Shown one piece after another: positions 24,475 to 33,435 of a stretch of 64,000 nucleotides of DNA. Made by a program: the position numbers and the translations under genes. The stretch's first letter is position 1. Every line of letters starts with the position of its first letter. This DNA comes from Pseudooceanicola nanhaiensis DSM 18065 (GTDB taxonomy: Bacteria; Pseudomonadota; Alphaproteobacteria; Rhodobacterales; Rhodobacteraceae): NCBI RefSeq assembly GCF_000688295.1, contig NZ_JHZF01000013.1, positions 930,001-994,000 of the forward strand. The letters are read 5' to 3'. The notes beneath the pieces are model-generated. The model did not search any database and was not told the origin of the DNA. It saw only the letters and a list, made by a program, of their open reading frames with translations.

Positions 24475-25022
24475 CGGGCGGCCTCCGCGGTCAGTGCCGT
24501 CAGGTCGTGGTAGATGACCACGTCGCCCGGCTCGGTCCCCGGCAGGTCGCTGCGGCGGGTGCCGCCGATCCGCTCGCCAAGCGCGATGGACCGGGCGTTG
24601 CCCGGGTCGATGTAATTGACGAGGTGATCGAGGCCCAGCGTGTCCCGCGCCCAGTGCAGCACGGCCGTCGCGGCCTCCCGCGCGATGCCGCGGCCCTCGG
24701 CCTCGGGGACGACGAACCAGCCGAGCTCGGGCTTGGGGTAGCCCTCGGGCTGGTAGATGCCGACCTCGCCCAGATAGGTGCCGTCCGTGTCCTCGACCGA
24801 GAACGGGCCCGCGCCCATGAGCGGCCATTGCGCCACCTCGGAGGCCCAGATCCGCCACGCGGTCTCACGCGACACGGGGCCGCCTTCCCAGACCGAACGG
24901 TCCGAGGCGTAGAATCCCGCCCGATGCTCGAAATCCGCCAGCACCGGCATGCGCAGGCGCAGCCGGGCGGTGGTGAGCGTCGGCGCGACCGCGAGGTCGC
25001 TGAGGCGGGCCGCCCTGGTCAT
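24471..25022 (-). CDS. GNAT N-acetyltransferase, array member 1 (first)
   Basis: A 183-residue GNAT, first of eight. LTTARLRLRMPVLADFEH and FYASDRSVWEGGPVSRETAWRIW match member 4, but the GHW-LRGYG block is degenerate (QWPLMGAGPFSVEDTDG). The acetyl-CoA region is PKPELGWFVVPEAEGRGIAREAATAVLHWARDTLGL, with SIALGERIGGTRR following. Its ATG shares one base with the ffh stop (TAATG), so the array is translated directly after the SRP GTPase. Substrate unknown. Confidence 0.88.
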   Translation of the reverse strand: MTRAARLSDLAVAPTLTTARLRLRMPVLADFEHRAGFYASDRSVWEGGPVSRETAWRIWASEVAQWPLMGAGPFSVEDTDGTYLGEVGIYQPEGYPKPELGWFVVPEAEGRGIAREAATAVLHWARDTLGLDHLVNYIDPGNARSIALGERIGGTRRSDLPGTEPGDVVIYHDLTALTAEAAR

Positions 25023-26530
25023 TACTTCTTCTTCCCGAAGCCGCTGAGGCCCGGGGGCAGGGCCGCGCCGCTGCCCATGCCGCCGAAACCGCCGGGCATC
25101 TTGCCGCCGGGCATGGTGCGGCCCATCTGCTTGGCCGCCGCCTCCAGCGCCTGCGGGTCCATCTGGGAGGGGTCCATGCCGCCCTTGCCCATCGACTTCA
25201 TCGCCTGCTTGAGCATGCCGCCTTTGCCCATCTTGCCCATCTTCTTCATCATGTCCGCCATCTGGCGGTGCATCTTGAGAAGCTTGTTCAGGTCGGAGAC
25301 CTCCATGCCCGAACCCGCCGCGATCCGCTTCTTGCGGCTCGCCTGCAGGATCTGCGGGTTCGCCCGCTCGCGCTTGGTCATCGACTGGATCATCGCGATC
25401 TGGTGCCGGATGGCGCTGTCGTCGAAGCCCGCCTCCTGCACCTGCTTGGCCATCTTGCCCATGCCGGGAAGCATGCCCATCACGCCTTCCATGCCGCCCA
25501 TCCTGAGCATCTGGTCAAGCTGCTCGCGCATGTCGTTCATGTTGAACTGGCCCTTGGCGAAGCGCTTCATCATGCGCTCGGCCTGCTCGGCCTCGATCGT
25601 CGCCTGCGCCTTCTCGACGAGGGCCACGATGTCGCCCATGCCGAGGATCCGGCCGGCGATCCGCTCGGGCTCGAAGGTCTCGATGGCGTCCATCTTCTCG
25701 CCGAGACCCACGAAGCGGATCGGCTTGCCGGTCACCGCGCGCATCGACAGCGCGGCGCCGCCACGGCCGTCGCCGTCCATCCGGGTCAGGACCACGCCGG
25801 AAACGCCGATCTTGTCGTCGAACTCCTCGGCCACCTCGACGGCGACCTGGCCCGTCAGGCCGTCGACCACGAGCAGCGTCTCGCGCGGGTTCACCACGTC
25901 GCGCACGTCGGCGGCCTGCTGGATCAGCTCCTGGTCGATATGCAGCCGACCGGCGGTGTCGAGCATGTAGACATCGTAGCCGCCCAGGGACGCCTGCGTC
26001 TTGGCGCGCCTGGCGATCTGCACCGGGGTCTCGCCCTTCACGATCGGCAGCGTGTCGACGCCGATCTGCACGCCGAGGATCTGCAGCTGCTCCATCGCGG
26101 CCGGGCGGTTGACGTCGAGCGAGGCCATCAGGACCCGCTTGCCCTCGCGATCCTTCAGCCGTTTGGCGAGTTTCGCGGTGGTCGTCGTCTTGCCCGACCC
26201 CTGGAGGCCGACCATCAGGATCGGCGCGGGGGCGTTGTCGATCTTCAGCTTGCCGGGGTCGCCTTCGCCCTGCAGCACGTGGACCAGCTCGTCATGCACG
26301 ATCTTGACGACCTGCTGGCCGGGGGTGATCGACTTGGTGACCGCCTGGCCGGTGGCCTTGTCCTGCACCGCCTTCACGAATTCCCGCGCGACGGGGAGGG
26401 AGACGTCGGCCTCCAGCAGCGCCACGCGGACCTCGCGGAGCGCGGTCTTCACGTCGTCCTCGGAGAGCGCCCCCTGCTTGGTCAGCCGGTCGAAGACGCC
26501 GGAGAGGCGTTCGGAAAGATTTTCAAACAT
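25022..26530 (-). CDS. ffh: signal recognition particle GTPase Ffh
   Basis: A 502-residue SRP54-type GTPase that, with 4.5S RNA, brings nascent membrane proteins to FtsY. N domain (MFENLSERLSGVFDRL), G domain with GLQGSGKTTTTAKLA, DTAGRLHID and TRMDGDGRGGAALS, then the M domain with methionine-rich helices (MRMGGMEGVMGMLPGMGKM) and a Gly/Met-rich tail ending GFGKKK. ATG 26530 has AGGAGG in front. The eight acetyltransferase genes follow directly, starting with a one-base overlap. Confidence 0.97.
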   Translation of the reverse strand: MFENLSERLSGVFDRLTKQGALSEDDVKTALREVRVALLEADVSLPVAREFVKAVQDKATGQAVTKSITPGQQVVKIVHDELVHVLQGEGDPGKLKIDNAPAPILMVGLQGSGKTTTTAKLAKRLKDREGKRVLMASLDVNRPAAMEQLQILGVQIGVDTLPIVKGETPVQIARRAKTQASLGGYDVYMLDTAGRLHIDQELIQQAADVRDVVNPRETLLVVDGLTGQVAVEVAEEFDDKIGVSGVVLTRMDGDGRGGAALSMRAVTGKPIRFVGLGEKMDAIETFEPERIAGRILGMGDIVALVEKAQATIEAEQAERMMKRFAKGQFNMNDMREQLDQMLRMGGMEGVMGMLPGMGKMAKQVQEAGFDDSAIRHQIAMIQSMTKRERANPQILQASRKKRIAAGSGMEVSDLNKLLKMHRQMADMMKKMGKMGKGGMLKQAMKSMGKGGMDPSQMDPQALEAAAKQMGRTMPGGKMPGGFGGMGSGAALPPGLSGFGKKK

Positions 26531-26889
26531 GCCCGGCCCTCCTGCGGCCCCTGAAATGCGACATGCCCCCGATGTGGGCGGGGACGGTGAGTTACACAAG
26601 CGCGAACCGAAGGCGCGCGCCCAAACGACGATGGCACCAGTGGGCGCAACGCGCTGACTGGTGGCGATCCCTGCTCGAATGGCAAAGGGACCGGAAGTGC
26701 CTTGGCTTCCGGGTATTGCAGCGGCGTTTAGGCCCGCGCGGGCGCGGAGTCAAGGAAAGAGCGGCCCCGGAGCCGCCGGGCGCGGGTTTCCGACACCCGG
26801 GCGCCGGGCCTGTTCGCGTGCCTGCCCCTACGGCATTTACAGGGCGCGCGGTTTTTTCCATCCTCGGCGCAGCGTCACAGGAGGCCCGC
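26531..26889. other. divergent intergenic region between ffh and the caspase-like gene
   Basis: About 359 bases that must contain the ffh promoter and the promoter of the exported caspase cluster. Frames cross it on both strands but carry no recognisable family. I could not assign a convincing sigma-70 promoter or operator; an AT-rich patch near 26850-26862 precedes the caspase-like gene. Confidence 0.4.
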
Positions 26890-29862
26890 TTGTCCCTCGT
26901 TCCCGTCCTTGCCCGCGCCATGGTCGCGCTTGCCCTCGCCACGCAGGCCTGCGCGCAGGAGGCGCCCGAGCTGCGGCTGGAGCTCGACACCGGCGGGCAT
27001 CTCGCGGTGATCCGGGCGCTTTCGGCGGATGCCTCGGGGCGCCATGTCGCCTCGGCCTCCGAGGACAAGACCGTCCGGGTCTGGGACCTGGCGGGCGCCG
27101 CGCCTCCGGTGGTGCTGCGGGGCTACGCGGGGCCCGGCAACGACGGGATGGTGAACGCGGTGGCGCTGTCCCCGGACGGGCGCTTCGCCGCGGTCGGCGG
27201 CTATTTCGGCCCGCATCACGCGGTGGACGCGACATTCGGCGACGTGCGCATCTTCGACACCCGCACGCGCGAGGTGGTGCGGGTGCTCGAAGGCCACCGC
27301 TACGTGGTCGACAGCATCGCCTATTCGGCCGAGCGGGACGAACTGGCGGTGACCGGGCAGGGCGGGATCGTGATGCGCTGGAAGGACCCCTTCGGCGCGG
27401 CGCCCGAGGCCCTGCCCCCGCTCGACAGCCAGGCAAGCCGGGTGCTGCGGGTGGCCTATGCGGCGGGCGGCACGCGGGTGCTGGCGGCGACGACGGATTA
27501 CGGGCTGCGGATGTGGTCCCTGCCGGAGGGCGCCGAGATCGCGCCGCCCGAGGCGGAACCGCTCTGGGACATCGTGGTGAGCGGGCTGGCGGTCAGCCCC
27601 GACGGCGCGCGCTTCGCGGTCTCGGGTTCGGACGGGCGGGTGGAGATCCGGGCCAGCGCCGACGGTGCCGTGATCGCGCGCCTGCCGGAACGGCCCTTCC
27701 GCGCGGATGCGCTGGCCTTCACGCCGGACGGGCGGCTGGCGGTCGGCTGCAGCTATCGCTGCGCCGGGGCGCACGAGGCCGAGGTCTGGACGCCCGGCGC
27801 GACGGCGCCGGACACGGTCTACCGCGACCACGACGGCGCGGTGAGCGCGGCGCTGGCGCTGCCCTCGGGCGCGGTGGTCACGGCGGGCGGGCGGGGCACC
27901 GCGCTGCATGTCTGGCAGCCGGGCGCAAACGCGGCGCGCCGGGTGCTCTCGGGCGCGGGCACCCCGGTGACGGCGGCGGGGATCGCGCCCGACGCCTCCT
28001 GGATCGCCTGGGGCCGGGCGGATCCCTGCCCGGACCGCCCCGTCTGCCCCGAGGTGCTGGCCCCGCTCGCCATGCGGATGGACCTGCCGCAGGGCGACCG
28101 CGGCTTCGGACCGCCGGGCCCCGGCGACACCGCGGCCGCGCTCCGCGCGCGGCTCGAGGGCGACGGCCGCACGCTCAGCTTCGAGACGGCGCCGGGCGCG
28201 GGGTTCGTCGGCGATACGATGGCGATCTCGGGCGCGGCAAAGCCCGTCCGCCTGCGCCGCTCGGCGACCGACGGGTATTACCACAGCGCGGCCACCCTCG
28301 CGGGGGAGGAGGCGATTTCCGGCGGCGCCAGCGGCCTGCTGCTCGCCTATGGCCCCGACGGCGCCTTCGCGGGCGAGTTCCGGGGCCACACCGGCGACAT
28401 CCTGGCGCTGGCGGCCGCGCCCTCGGCCGGGCGGCTGCTTTCGGCGGCGGCGGACCGGACGATGATCCTATGGAACCTCGCCACCCGGGCCGAGATCGCG
28501 CGCTTTTTCGTGGCCGGGGATCAGTGGATCACCTGGACGCCGCAGGGCTATTTCCACGCCTCGCCCGATGGCGACCGCATGGTCGGCTGGCGGGTGAACC
28601 GCGGCCGCGACGCGGCGGCCCGCTACATCCGGGCGAGCGAGCTGAAGCGTCATCTCCATTCGCCCGAGATCGTCCGGCGCGCGATCCTCGCCGGCGATCC
28701 GGCACAGGCGGCGCGGGACCTGCGCGGGACCGATGGCGAGCTTGCGGCGCTGCTGACCCGTGCCCCGCCCGCCTTCGACCTGCGCCTCGCGTCCGAGATC
28801 GACGCGCCCGAGGGGGCCGCGGTGCTCGAGATCACGGGCGCCGGGGTCGAGGAGATCGAGGCCTGGGGCTATTCCATCCTCGTCAACGACCGCCGCGTGC
28901 CGCCGCTGCCCTACCCGGACCCGACCGGGCAGGGGCGCAAGCTCTACCAGGTGCCGCTCGGCCCGGGCGAAAACGCGATCAGCGTCACGGGAGAGGACGA
29001 TTTCGGCTATGTCGCCGAACGCGCGGCGATGGCCCTTGGCGAGACGGTCGCGCGCGCGCCCGAAAAGGTGGGCAAGCTCTATGTCGCGGTGATCGGCGTG
29101 GCGGATTACCCGAACCTGCCCGAGGGCTGCAACGGCGGGCCCTGCGATCTTGCCTACCCGGTGCAGGACGCGGTCGAGATGCTGGCGACCCTGGCCGAGA
29201 CGACCGGCCGGCTGCACACGGAGATGGAGACGCTGGTGATGGTCTCGCCCTCGCGCCTGGCCGGGTCGGACCGGCTGATGCAGGCGCTGAGCGCGGTCAC
29301 GCCCGCCGATGCCGTCCTGCCGCCCGAGGGCCGGCTGGTGGAGGATGCGCTGACCGATTTCCTCGCCAGGCCCGGGCCCGAGGACACCACCATCGTCTTC
29401 GTCGCCGGGCACGGGCTGAACCTCGACGAGGATTACTACCTGCTGCCCGAGGATGCCGAACAGCGCGGCGGGGAATGGCGGACCCGCTCGCTCTTCGACT
29501 GGCAGATCCTGCAGGAGGAGCTGGGCTATGCCCTGGGGCGCCGGATCCTGCTGATCGACACCTGCCACGCCGCGGGCGCCTTCAACGCGCGGCTCGAGAA
29601 GGACGCGGCCGATGCGCGGATCGTGGTCTTCTCGGCCACCGCCGCCAACAACACCGCCGCCGAGCGCCGCGACCTCGGGCACGGGATCTTCACCTACGCC
29701 CTGCTCGAGGGGCTGCGCGGCAAGGCGGCCTCGGGCGACGGGGTGCGGCTGCTGGGGCTTGCGGATTACGTCCATCGCGAGGTGCTGCGGCTGTCCGACG
29801 CCCGGCAGGAGCCGTTCTATTCGCTGCTCGAGACCTCCAACTTCCTGCTGGCGCAGCCGTGA
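26890..29862 (+). CDS. exported WD40-repeat caspase-like (C14) protease
   Basis: A 990-residue protein. A signal peptide (MSLVPVLARAMVALALATQACA) precedes about 550 residues of WD40 repeats (for example ASASEDKTVRVWDL and LLSAAADRTMILWNL), a linking beta domain, and from about residue 722 a caspase/metacaspase p20-like domain. The catalytic dyad is visible: His841 in FVAGHG and Cys892 in LIDTCHA. TTG 26890 was chosen because AGGAGG lies eight bases upstream and it begins the signal peptide; no ATG fits. Its TGA overlaps the GTG start of the MEMO-CapA gene. Bacterial WD40-caspase fusions are known but their roles are largely unknown; periplasmic location is inferred. Confidence 0.88.
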   Translation: MSLVPVLARAMVALALATQACAQEAPELRLELDTGGHLAVIRALSADASGRHVASASEDKTVRVWDLAGAAPPVVLRGYAGPGNDGMVNAVALSPDGRFAAVGGYFGPHHAVDATFGDVRIFDTRTREVVRVLEGHRYVVDSIAYSAERDELAVTGQGGIVMRWKDPFGAAPEALPPLDSQASRVLRVAYAAGGTRVLAATTDYGLRMWSLPEGAEIAPPEAEPLWDIVVSGLAVSPDGARFAVSGSDGRVEIRASADGAVIARLPERPFRADALAFTPDGRLAVGCSYRCAGAHEAEVWTPGATAPDTVYRDHDGAVSAALALPSGAVVTAGGRGTALHVWQPGANAARRVLSGAGTPVTAAGIAPDASWIAWGRADPCPDRPVCPEVLAPLAMRMDLPQGDRGFGPPGPGDTAAALRARLEGDGRTLSFETAPGAGFVGDTMAISGAAKPVRLRRSATDGYYHSAATLAGEEAISGGASGLLLAYGPDGAFAGEFRGHTGDILALAAAPSAGRLLSAAADRTMILWNLATRAEIARFFVAGDQWITWTPQGYFHASPDGDRMVGWRVNRGRDAAARYIRASELKRHLHSPEIVRRAILAGDPAQAARDLRGTDGELAALLTRAPPAFDLRLASEIDAPEGAAVLEITGAGVEEIEAWGYSILVNDRRVPPLPYPDPTGQGRKLYQVPLGPGENAISVTGEDDFGYVAERAAMALGETVARAPEKVGKLYVAVIGVADYPNLPEGCNGGPCDLAYPVQDAVEMLATLAETTGRLHTEMETLVMVSPSRLAGSDRLMQALSAVTPADAVLPPEGRLVEDALTDFLARPGPEDTTIVFVAGHGLNLDEDYYLLPEDAEQRGGEWRTRSLFDWQILQEELGYALGRRILLIDTCHAAGAFNARLEKDAADARIVVFSATAANNTAAERRDLGHGIFTYALLEGLRGKAASGDGVRLLGLADYVHREVLRLSDARQEPFYSLLETSNFLLAQP

Positions 29863-31496
29863 TCCGGGCGCTGCTGCTCTGGGCCGCGTCGGCCTCTGCC
29901 GGGTTCGGCGCCTGCCCGGAGGGCAGGGCGCCCTTCCCGCCCTTCTACACCGATGCGGCGCTCTTCGAGGGCGCGCTGGCGGCGACCGGGCACGAAGCCC
30001 CGGCGCCCGACCCGGTGCGCGCGGTGACGGTGCCGCATCATCTGGAGGTCCCGGAGCTGATCGCGCTCGGCCTGCGCCGCGCGGGCGGGGCGCCGCGCCG
30101 GATCGTCGTGCTGTTCCCGGACCATTTCCGCGGGCTGCGCCGGCATCTGGGCACCACGACCCGCGGGTTCGAGACCCTGCTGGGCCCCGTTCCCGCCGAT
30201 CCGGCGGCGCAGGCGCTCATCGACAGCGGGCTGGCCGAGGATGCCTGCATCTTCGACCGCGATCACGGGGTCCGAGCCGTGCTGCCCTTCCTCGCCCGCC
30301 TGCATCCCGGGGTGCCGGTTCTGCCGCTGGCCATCGGCATCGGCTCGGGCCCCGCGGAATGGGAGGCGGCGGCGGACGCGCTCGCGCCGCTCGTGGACGC
30401 CGGGACGCTGCTGGTGCAGGCCACCGATTTCTCGCATTACCTGCCGCATCACCTTGCCCGGCAGCGCGACCAGCAGGTGCTGAACCTGATGGCCGCGGGC
30501 GATCTCGACGCGATCGCGGCGCTGCGGCAGCCCGACCACGTGGACAGCCTCGGCGCGCTCTGGGTGACCTCCCGGCTGATGGCGGCGCAGGGGATGGCGC
30601 CGGTGGTGATCGCGAACCGCAACCTGCAGGAAGGGCACCGCGACTTCATCGCCGAGACGACGAGCTACGTCGTCGCGCTCTACCAGCCGCCGGGCGCCGA
30701 CCCCGGCCCGGCGCCGGGTGACACGCCGGTCTACATGCTGGGCGGCGACTTCTTCACCGGCCGGGCCCTGACGCCGCTGCTCGCCGACGCGCATGTGGCG
30801 GACCGGGTCGCCGCGGCGGCACGGCAGGCCACCCGCGGTCTGCCGCTGGTGCTGAACCTCGAGGGCGTGCTGCTGGAGGAGGTGCCCGCCGGGCTGGAGC
30901 ACCTGACGCTCGGGATGCCCGCGGCGCTGGCCGTGGCCATGGCGGAGAGCCTGGGCGTCGCGGGCTTCGGCCTGGCCAACAACCATGCGAACGACCTCGG
31001 CGTCTCGGGCCGGGCGGCGACCCGGGCGGCGCTGGCGGAGGCGGGGATCGCCTTTGCCGGGCCGGGCGAGGCGCTCGACCTGCCGGGGCTGCGGATCGTG
31101 GCGCTGAGCGATCTCGACGGGCAGGGCGGACAACTCACCGATGCGGCGCTCGACGCGCTGGTCTCGGACCCGGGCGTCCCGGTGCTGGCCTTCGTGCACT
31201 GGGGCGAGGAATGGGTGACCGCGCCCTCGGACCGCGAGCGCGACCTCGCGCTGGCCATGTCGCGGCGCGGGGTGGCGGCCGTGGTGGGCGCCCATCCCCA
31301 CGCCGCCGGCGCCGGCGTCTCGGTGGTGAACGGCGGCGACACCGGCGTGGTCCATTCGCTGGGCAACTTCCTGTTCGACCAGCGCCCGCCCGCGGCGAGC
31401 GGCGCGCTTGTCGAGGTCCGGACCTTTCCGCAAGGCACGCTGTTCCTGCGGCAGATTCCGCTGCCACCGCTCTACGAGATCGCGCGCGGGCGCTGA
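29859..31496 (+). CDS. MEMO-like / CapA-like metallophosphatase fusion, exported
   Basis: A 545-residue two-domain protein. Residues about 20-280 resemble the MEMO (AmmeMemoRadiSam protein B) family: VPHHLEVPE (His60/61), LFPDHFRG (His89) and TDFSHY (His193), but the position of the usual metal-site cysteine (TxCG) reads DSLGAL, with leucine at 231. Residues about 290-530 resemble CapA/PgsA metallophosphatases: GGDFF, NLEG, NNHANDLG, HWGEEW, GAHPH and SLGNFLFDQ. The N-terminus MIRALLLWAASASAGFGACPEG looks like a signal peptide. GTG 29859 overlaps the caspase stop (GTGA). The fusion suggests action on a surface polymer. Confidence 0.82.
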   Translation: MIRALLLWAASASAGFGACPEGRAPFPPFYTDAALFEGALAATGHEAPAPDPVRAVTVPHHLEVPELIALGLRRAGGAPRRIVVLFPDHFRGLRRHLGTTTRGFETLLGPVPADPAAQALIDSGLAEDACIFDRDHGVRAVLPFLARLHPGVPVLPLAIGIGSGPAEWEAAADALAPLVDAGTLLVQATDFSHYLPHHLARQRDQQVLNLMAAGDLDAIAALRQPDHVDSLGALWVTSRLMAAQGMAPVVIANRNLQEGHRDFIAETTSYVVALYQPPGADPGPAPGDTPVYMLGGDFFTGRALTPLLADAHVADRVAAAARQATRGLPLVLNLEGVLLEEVPAGLEHLTLGMPAALAVAMAESLGVAGFGLANNHANDLGVSGRAATRAALAEAGIAFAGPGEALDLPGLRIVALSDLDGQGGQLTDAALDALVSDPGVPVLAFVHWGEEWVTAPSDRERDLALAMSRRGVAAVVGAHPHAAGAGVSVVNGGDTGVVHSLGNFLFDQRPPAASGALVEVRTFPQGTLFLRQIPLPPLYEIARGR

Positions 31497-31500
31497 AGTC

Positions 31501-31530
31501 TTGCCAGATCCGGAGCGGCGCCGGTAACAT
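31501..31530 (+). promoter_or_regulatory. possible promoter of the MORN gene
   Basis: TTGCCA (31501-31506) and TAACAT (31525-31530) with an 18-base spacer lie just after the MEMO-CapA stop and before the MORN-repeat gene. A weak candidate; co-transcription with the upstream pair is equally possible. Confidence 0.3.
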
Positions 31531-31556
31531 TCGCGTTATTTACGGATGAGGTTTGC

Positions 31557-33368
31557 ATGACCCGACGTTTTCTTATCGCCGTCCTCTCGGCCCATTTCCT
31601 GTCCGCCGCCCCCGCGATCGCCGATCCGCAGACCGCCCCCCAGGAGCGCCTGCACGTGCTCTATGACCGGGCCGCGGGCGAGGTCGTGCGCCGCATGGTG
31701 CGTGTCGTTGCCCCGCATCCCGAGCTCAGCCTGACCTTCCGCTGGGATCCTGCGCCCGGGAACTGGCCCGGCGTCGATGCGGCGGGCTTTGCCGAGGGGC
31801 CGGGCGTGGTGACGTGGCGGATCGAGGGGCTGGCCGATTACGATCCGCGCGGCGTCGATCACCGCTACGAGGGCAGTCTGAAGGCCGGGCGCTTCGAAGG
31901 GCCGGGCCAGCTGACCTACCGCGACGGGGCCGAGCGCCGCGGCCAATGGATCGCCGGCAGGCTCGAGGGCGAGGGCTACAGCCGCGATGCCGGGGGCAAT
32001 GTCTACGAGGGCGGTTTCGCCGCGAACCGCCCGGACGGCACGGGCACCTGGCGCGGGCGCGACGGCACGGTCTACGCGGGCGGGTTCGTGGCCGGAGAAC
32101 GGCACGGCCCCGGCCGCATCACCGAGCCGGGCGGCCTGAGCTACGCGGTCACCCATGACATGGGGCAACTGGTCGAAACCGCCCGGCCCGACGTGCCCGA
32201 CGCGCTGGTCGGCGGGCTGCTTCCGGCACAGGGCGGGGATTCCGCCTCCAACGTCAGGTTGGCGCTCGGGGTCGACCTGCGGACCACCGAGAATGCCGCG
32301 GTGCAATATGCCAGCGAGGCCGCCGACGGTTCGGTCTACATCTTCCCGCGCGACGAGGGCGACCAGAACCTCTGGAACGGGCGGGGCTGGCTGTCGGAAT
32401 TCGGCTATACCCTCAGGCGCGGCACCGATGCGGAATGGGACGAGACGCGCGCCTTCCTCGCCCTCGAGATGGGGACCAGAAACGGCGGGCGGGAGCGGCT
32501 GAAGTCGCTCGACCTCGTCGTGCGTCAGGCCGCGCCGCATCTCCAGCCGATGCTGACGGCCGATCCGCACCTGGGCTGTGTCGGCTTCCGGCCCAGCTTC
32601 TCGATCCTGAATTACGGCTGGGGACCGGTCGAGAGCGGCACCGCGCAGGTCCGCTTCATCGACCCGAAGGGCTACGATCCAAACGTCCCGCGCGGGCAGG
32701 AGCATGGCTCGGGCTGGTTCGAGCTGCCGATCCCCCGGATCGAGCAGGGCGTTGACATCTACGTGCGCGATGTCCTCGCCGCGGCGGGGGTGGACGTGAA
32801 CCGGCTGGAGACCGAGCGCTTCACCTGCCCCTCTGCGGACCTGCTGGACCAGTGCCGGGCCACCGCGAAGCAATCGGTGAACTTCGGCCAGCTCGGACCC
32901 TACGTGAACGGCTGGGACGGGCTGAGTACGCGGATGCAGGCGAAGATGAGCTACGGCTGGACCGACGCTTTCGGCAAGCCGCAGACCTCGGAGCAGTGGT
33001 TCTCGGTCGACATTCCGCTGCTCAAGATCGAAACGCCCGCGCCGCTGGCCGAGTGCGGCGATGCCGGGGCCTATGCGCCCGAGGCGCCGCAGTTCCAGCA
33101 CGTCGAGCTGAACCCGGACGCGGGCGGATACCGGGTGAACATCCCGGTCCGCGGCAATCCGAACATCGACCGGCTGATCGCGGGGCTCGCGCTCTGGTCG
33201 CGCAAGAGCGCATGGCACAACTTGCAGGTCGAGGCGAGCTTCGCCGACGGCAGCGTCCGCAGCACGCCGCCCGTCCACCTGTTCTTCCTGCACCCGCGGC
33301 AGCCCGCGTTCACCAGCAGCGCCCGCCCGGCGAGCTGCTACCTCGACCCGGCCGGGGGGAGTTGCTGA
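31557..33368 (+). CDS. exported MORN-repeat protein
   Basis: A 603-residue protein with a signal peptide (MTRRFLIAVLSAHFLSAAPAIA) and four or five MORN motifs at about residues 95-205 (YEGSLKAGRFEGPGQLTYRDG, YEGGFAANRPDGTGTW, YAGGFVAGERHGPGRI). The remaining 400 residues form a beta-rich region with several cysteines and no family I recognise; the protein ends in GGSC. MORN repeats usually bind lipid or act as scaffolds. ATG 31557 has GAGG five bases upstream. It lies 60 bases after the MEMO-CapA gene and is probably part of the same exported cluster. Confidence 0.78.
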   Translation: MTRRFLIAVLSAHFLSAAPAIADPQTAPQERLHVLYDRAAGEVVRRMVRVVAPHPELSLTFRWDPAPGNWPGVDAAGFAEGPGVVTWRIEGLADYDPRGVDHRYEGSLKAGRFEGPGQLTYRDGAERRGQWIAGRLEGEGYSRDAGGNVYEGGFAANRPDGTGTWRGRDGTVYAGGFVAGERHGPGRITEPGGLSYAVTHDMGQLVETARPDVPDALVGGLLPAQGGDSASNVRLALGVDLRTTENAAVQYASEAADGSVYIFPRDEGDQNLWNGRGWLSEFGYTLRRGTDAEWDETRAFLALEMGTRNGGRERLKSLDLVVRQAAPHLQPMLTADPHLGCVGFRPSFSILNYGWGPVESGTAQVRFIDPKGYDPNVPRGQEHGSGWFELPIPRIEQGVDIYVRDVLAAAGVDVNRLETERFTCPSADLLDQCRATAKQSVNFGQLGPYVNGWDGLSTRMQAKMSYGWTDAFGKPQTSEQWFSVDIPLLKIETPAPLAECGDAGAYAPEAPQFQHVELNPDAGGYRVNIPVRGNPNIDRLIAGLALWSRKSAWHNLQVEASFADGSVRSTPPVHLFFLHPRQPAFTSSARPASCYLDPAGGSC

Positions 33369-33435
33369 CGCGGCAGCCCTTGCCCGTCGCGCCGCTTCGC
33401 TGCATCAAGGCCCGACGAAGCCGAGGGAGGGGCAT

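Noticed and set aside
20556-25022. GNAT array as a toxin-antitoxin or antibiotic-resistance island
   Set aside because: No antitoxin-like DNA-binding partner, integrase or repeats flank it; it is embedded in a core operon with matching base composition.
26661-29858. The MEMO-CapA frame extended upstream to about 1611 codons
   Set aside because: The upstream part is an out-of-frame shadow of the WD40-caspase gene; a signal peptide and GTG at 29859 mark the real start.
26890-29862. Caspase-like gene as part of a CRISPR-linked protease (craspase) or gasdermin defence system
   Set aside because: No CRISPR array, Cas protein or gasdermin gene is in the window, and the protein has a signal peptide, which points to the periplasm.
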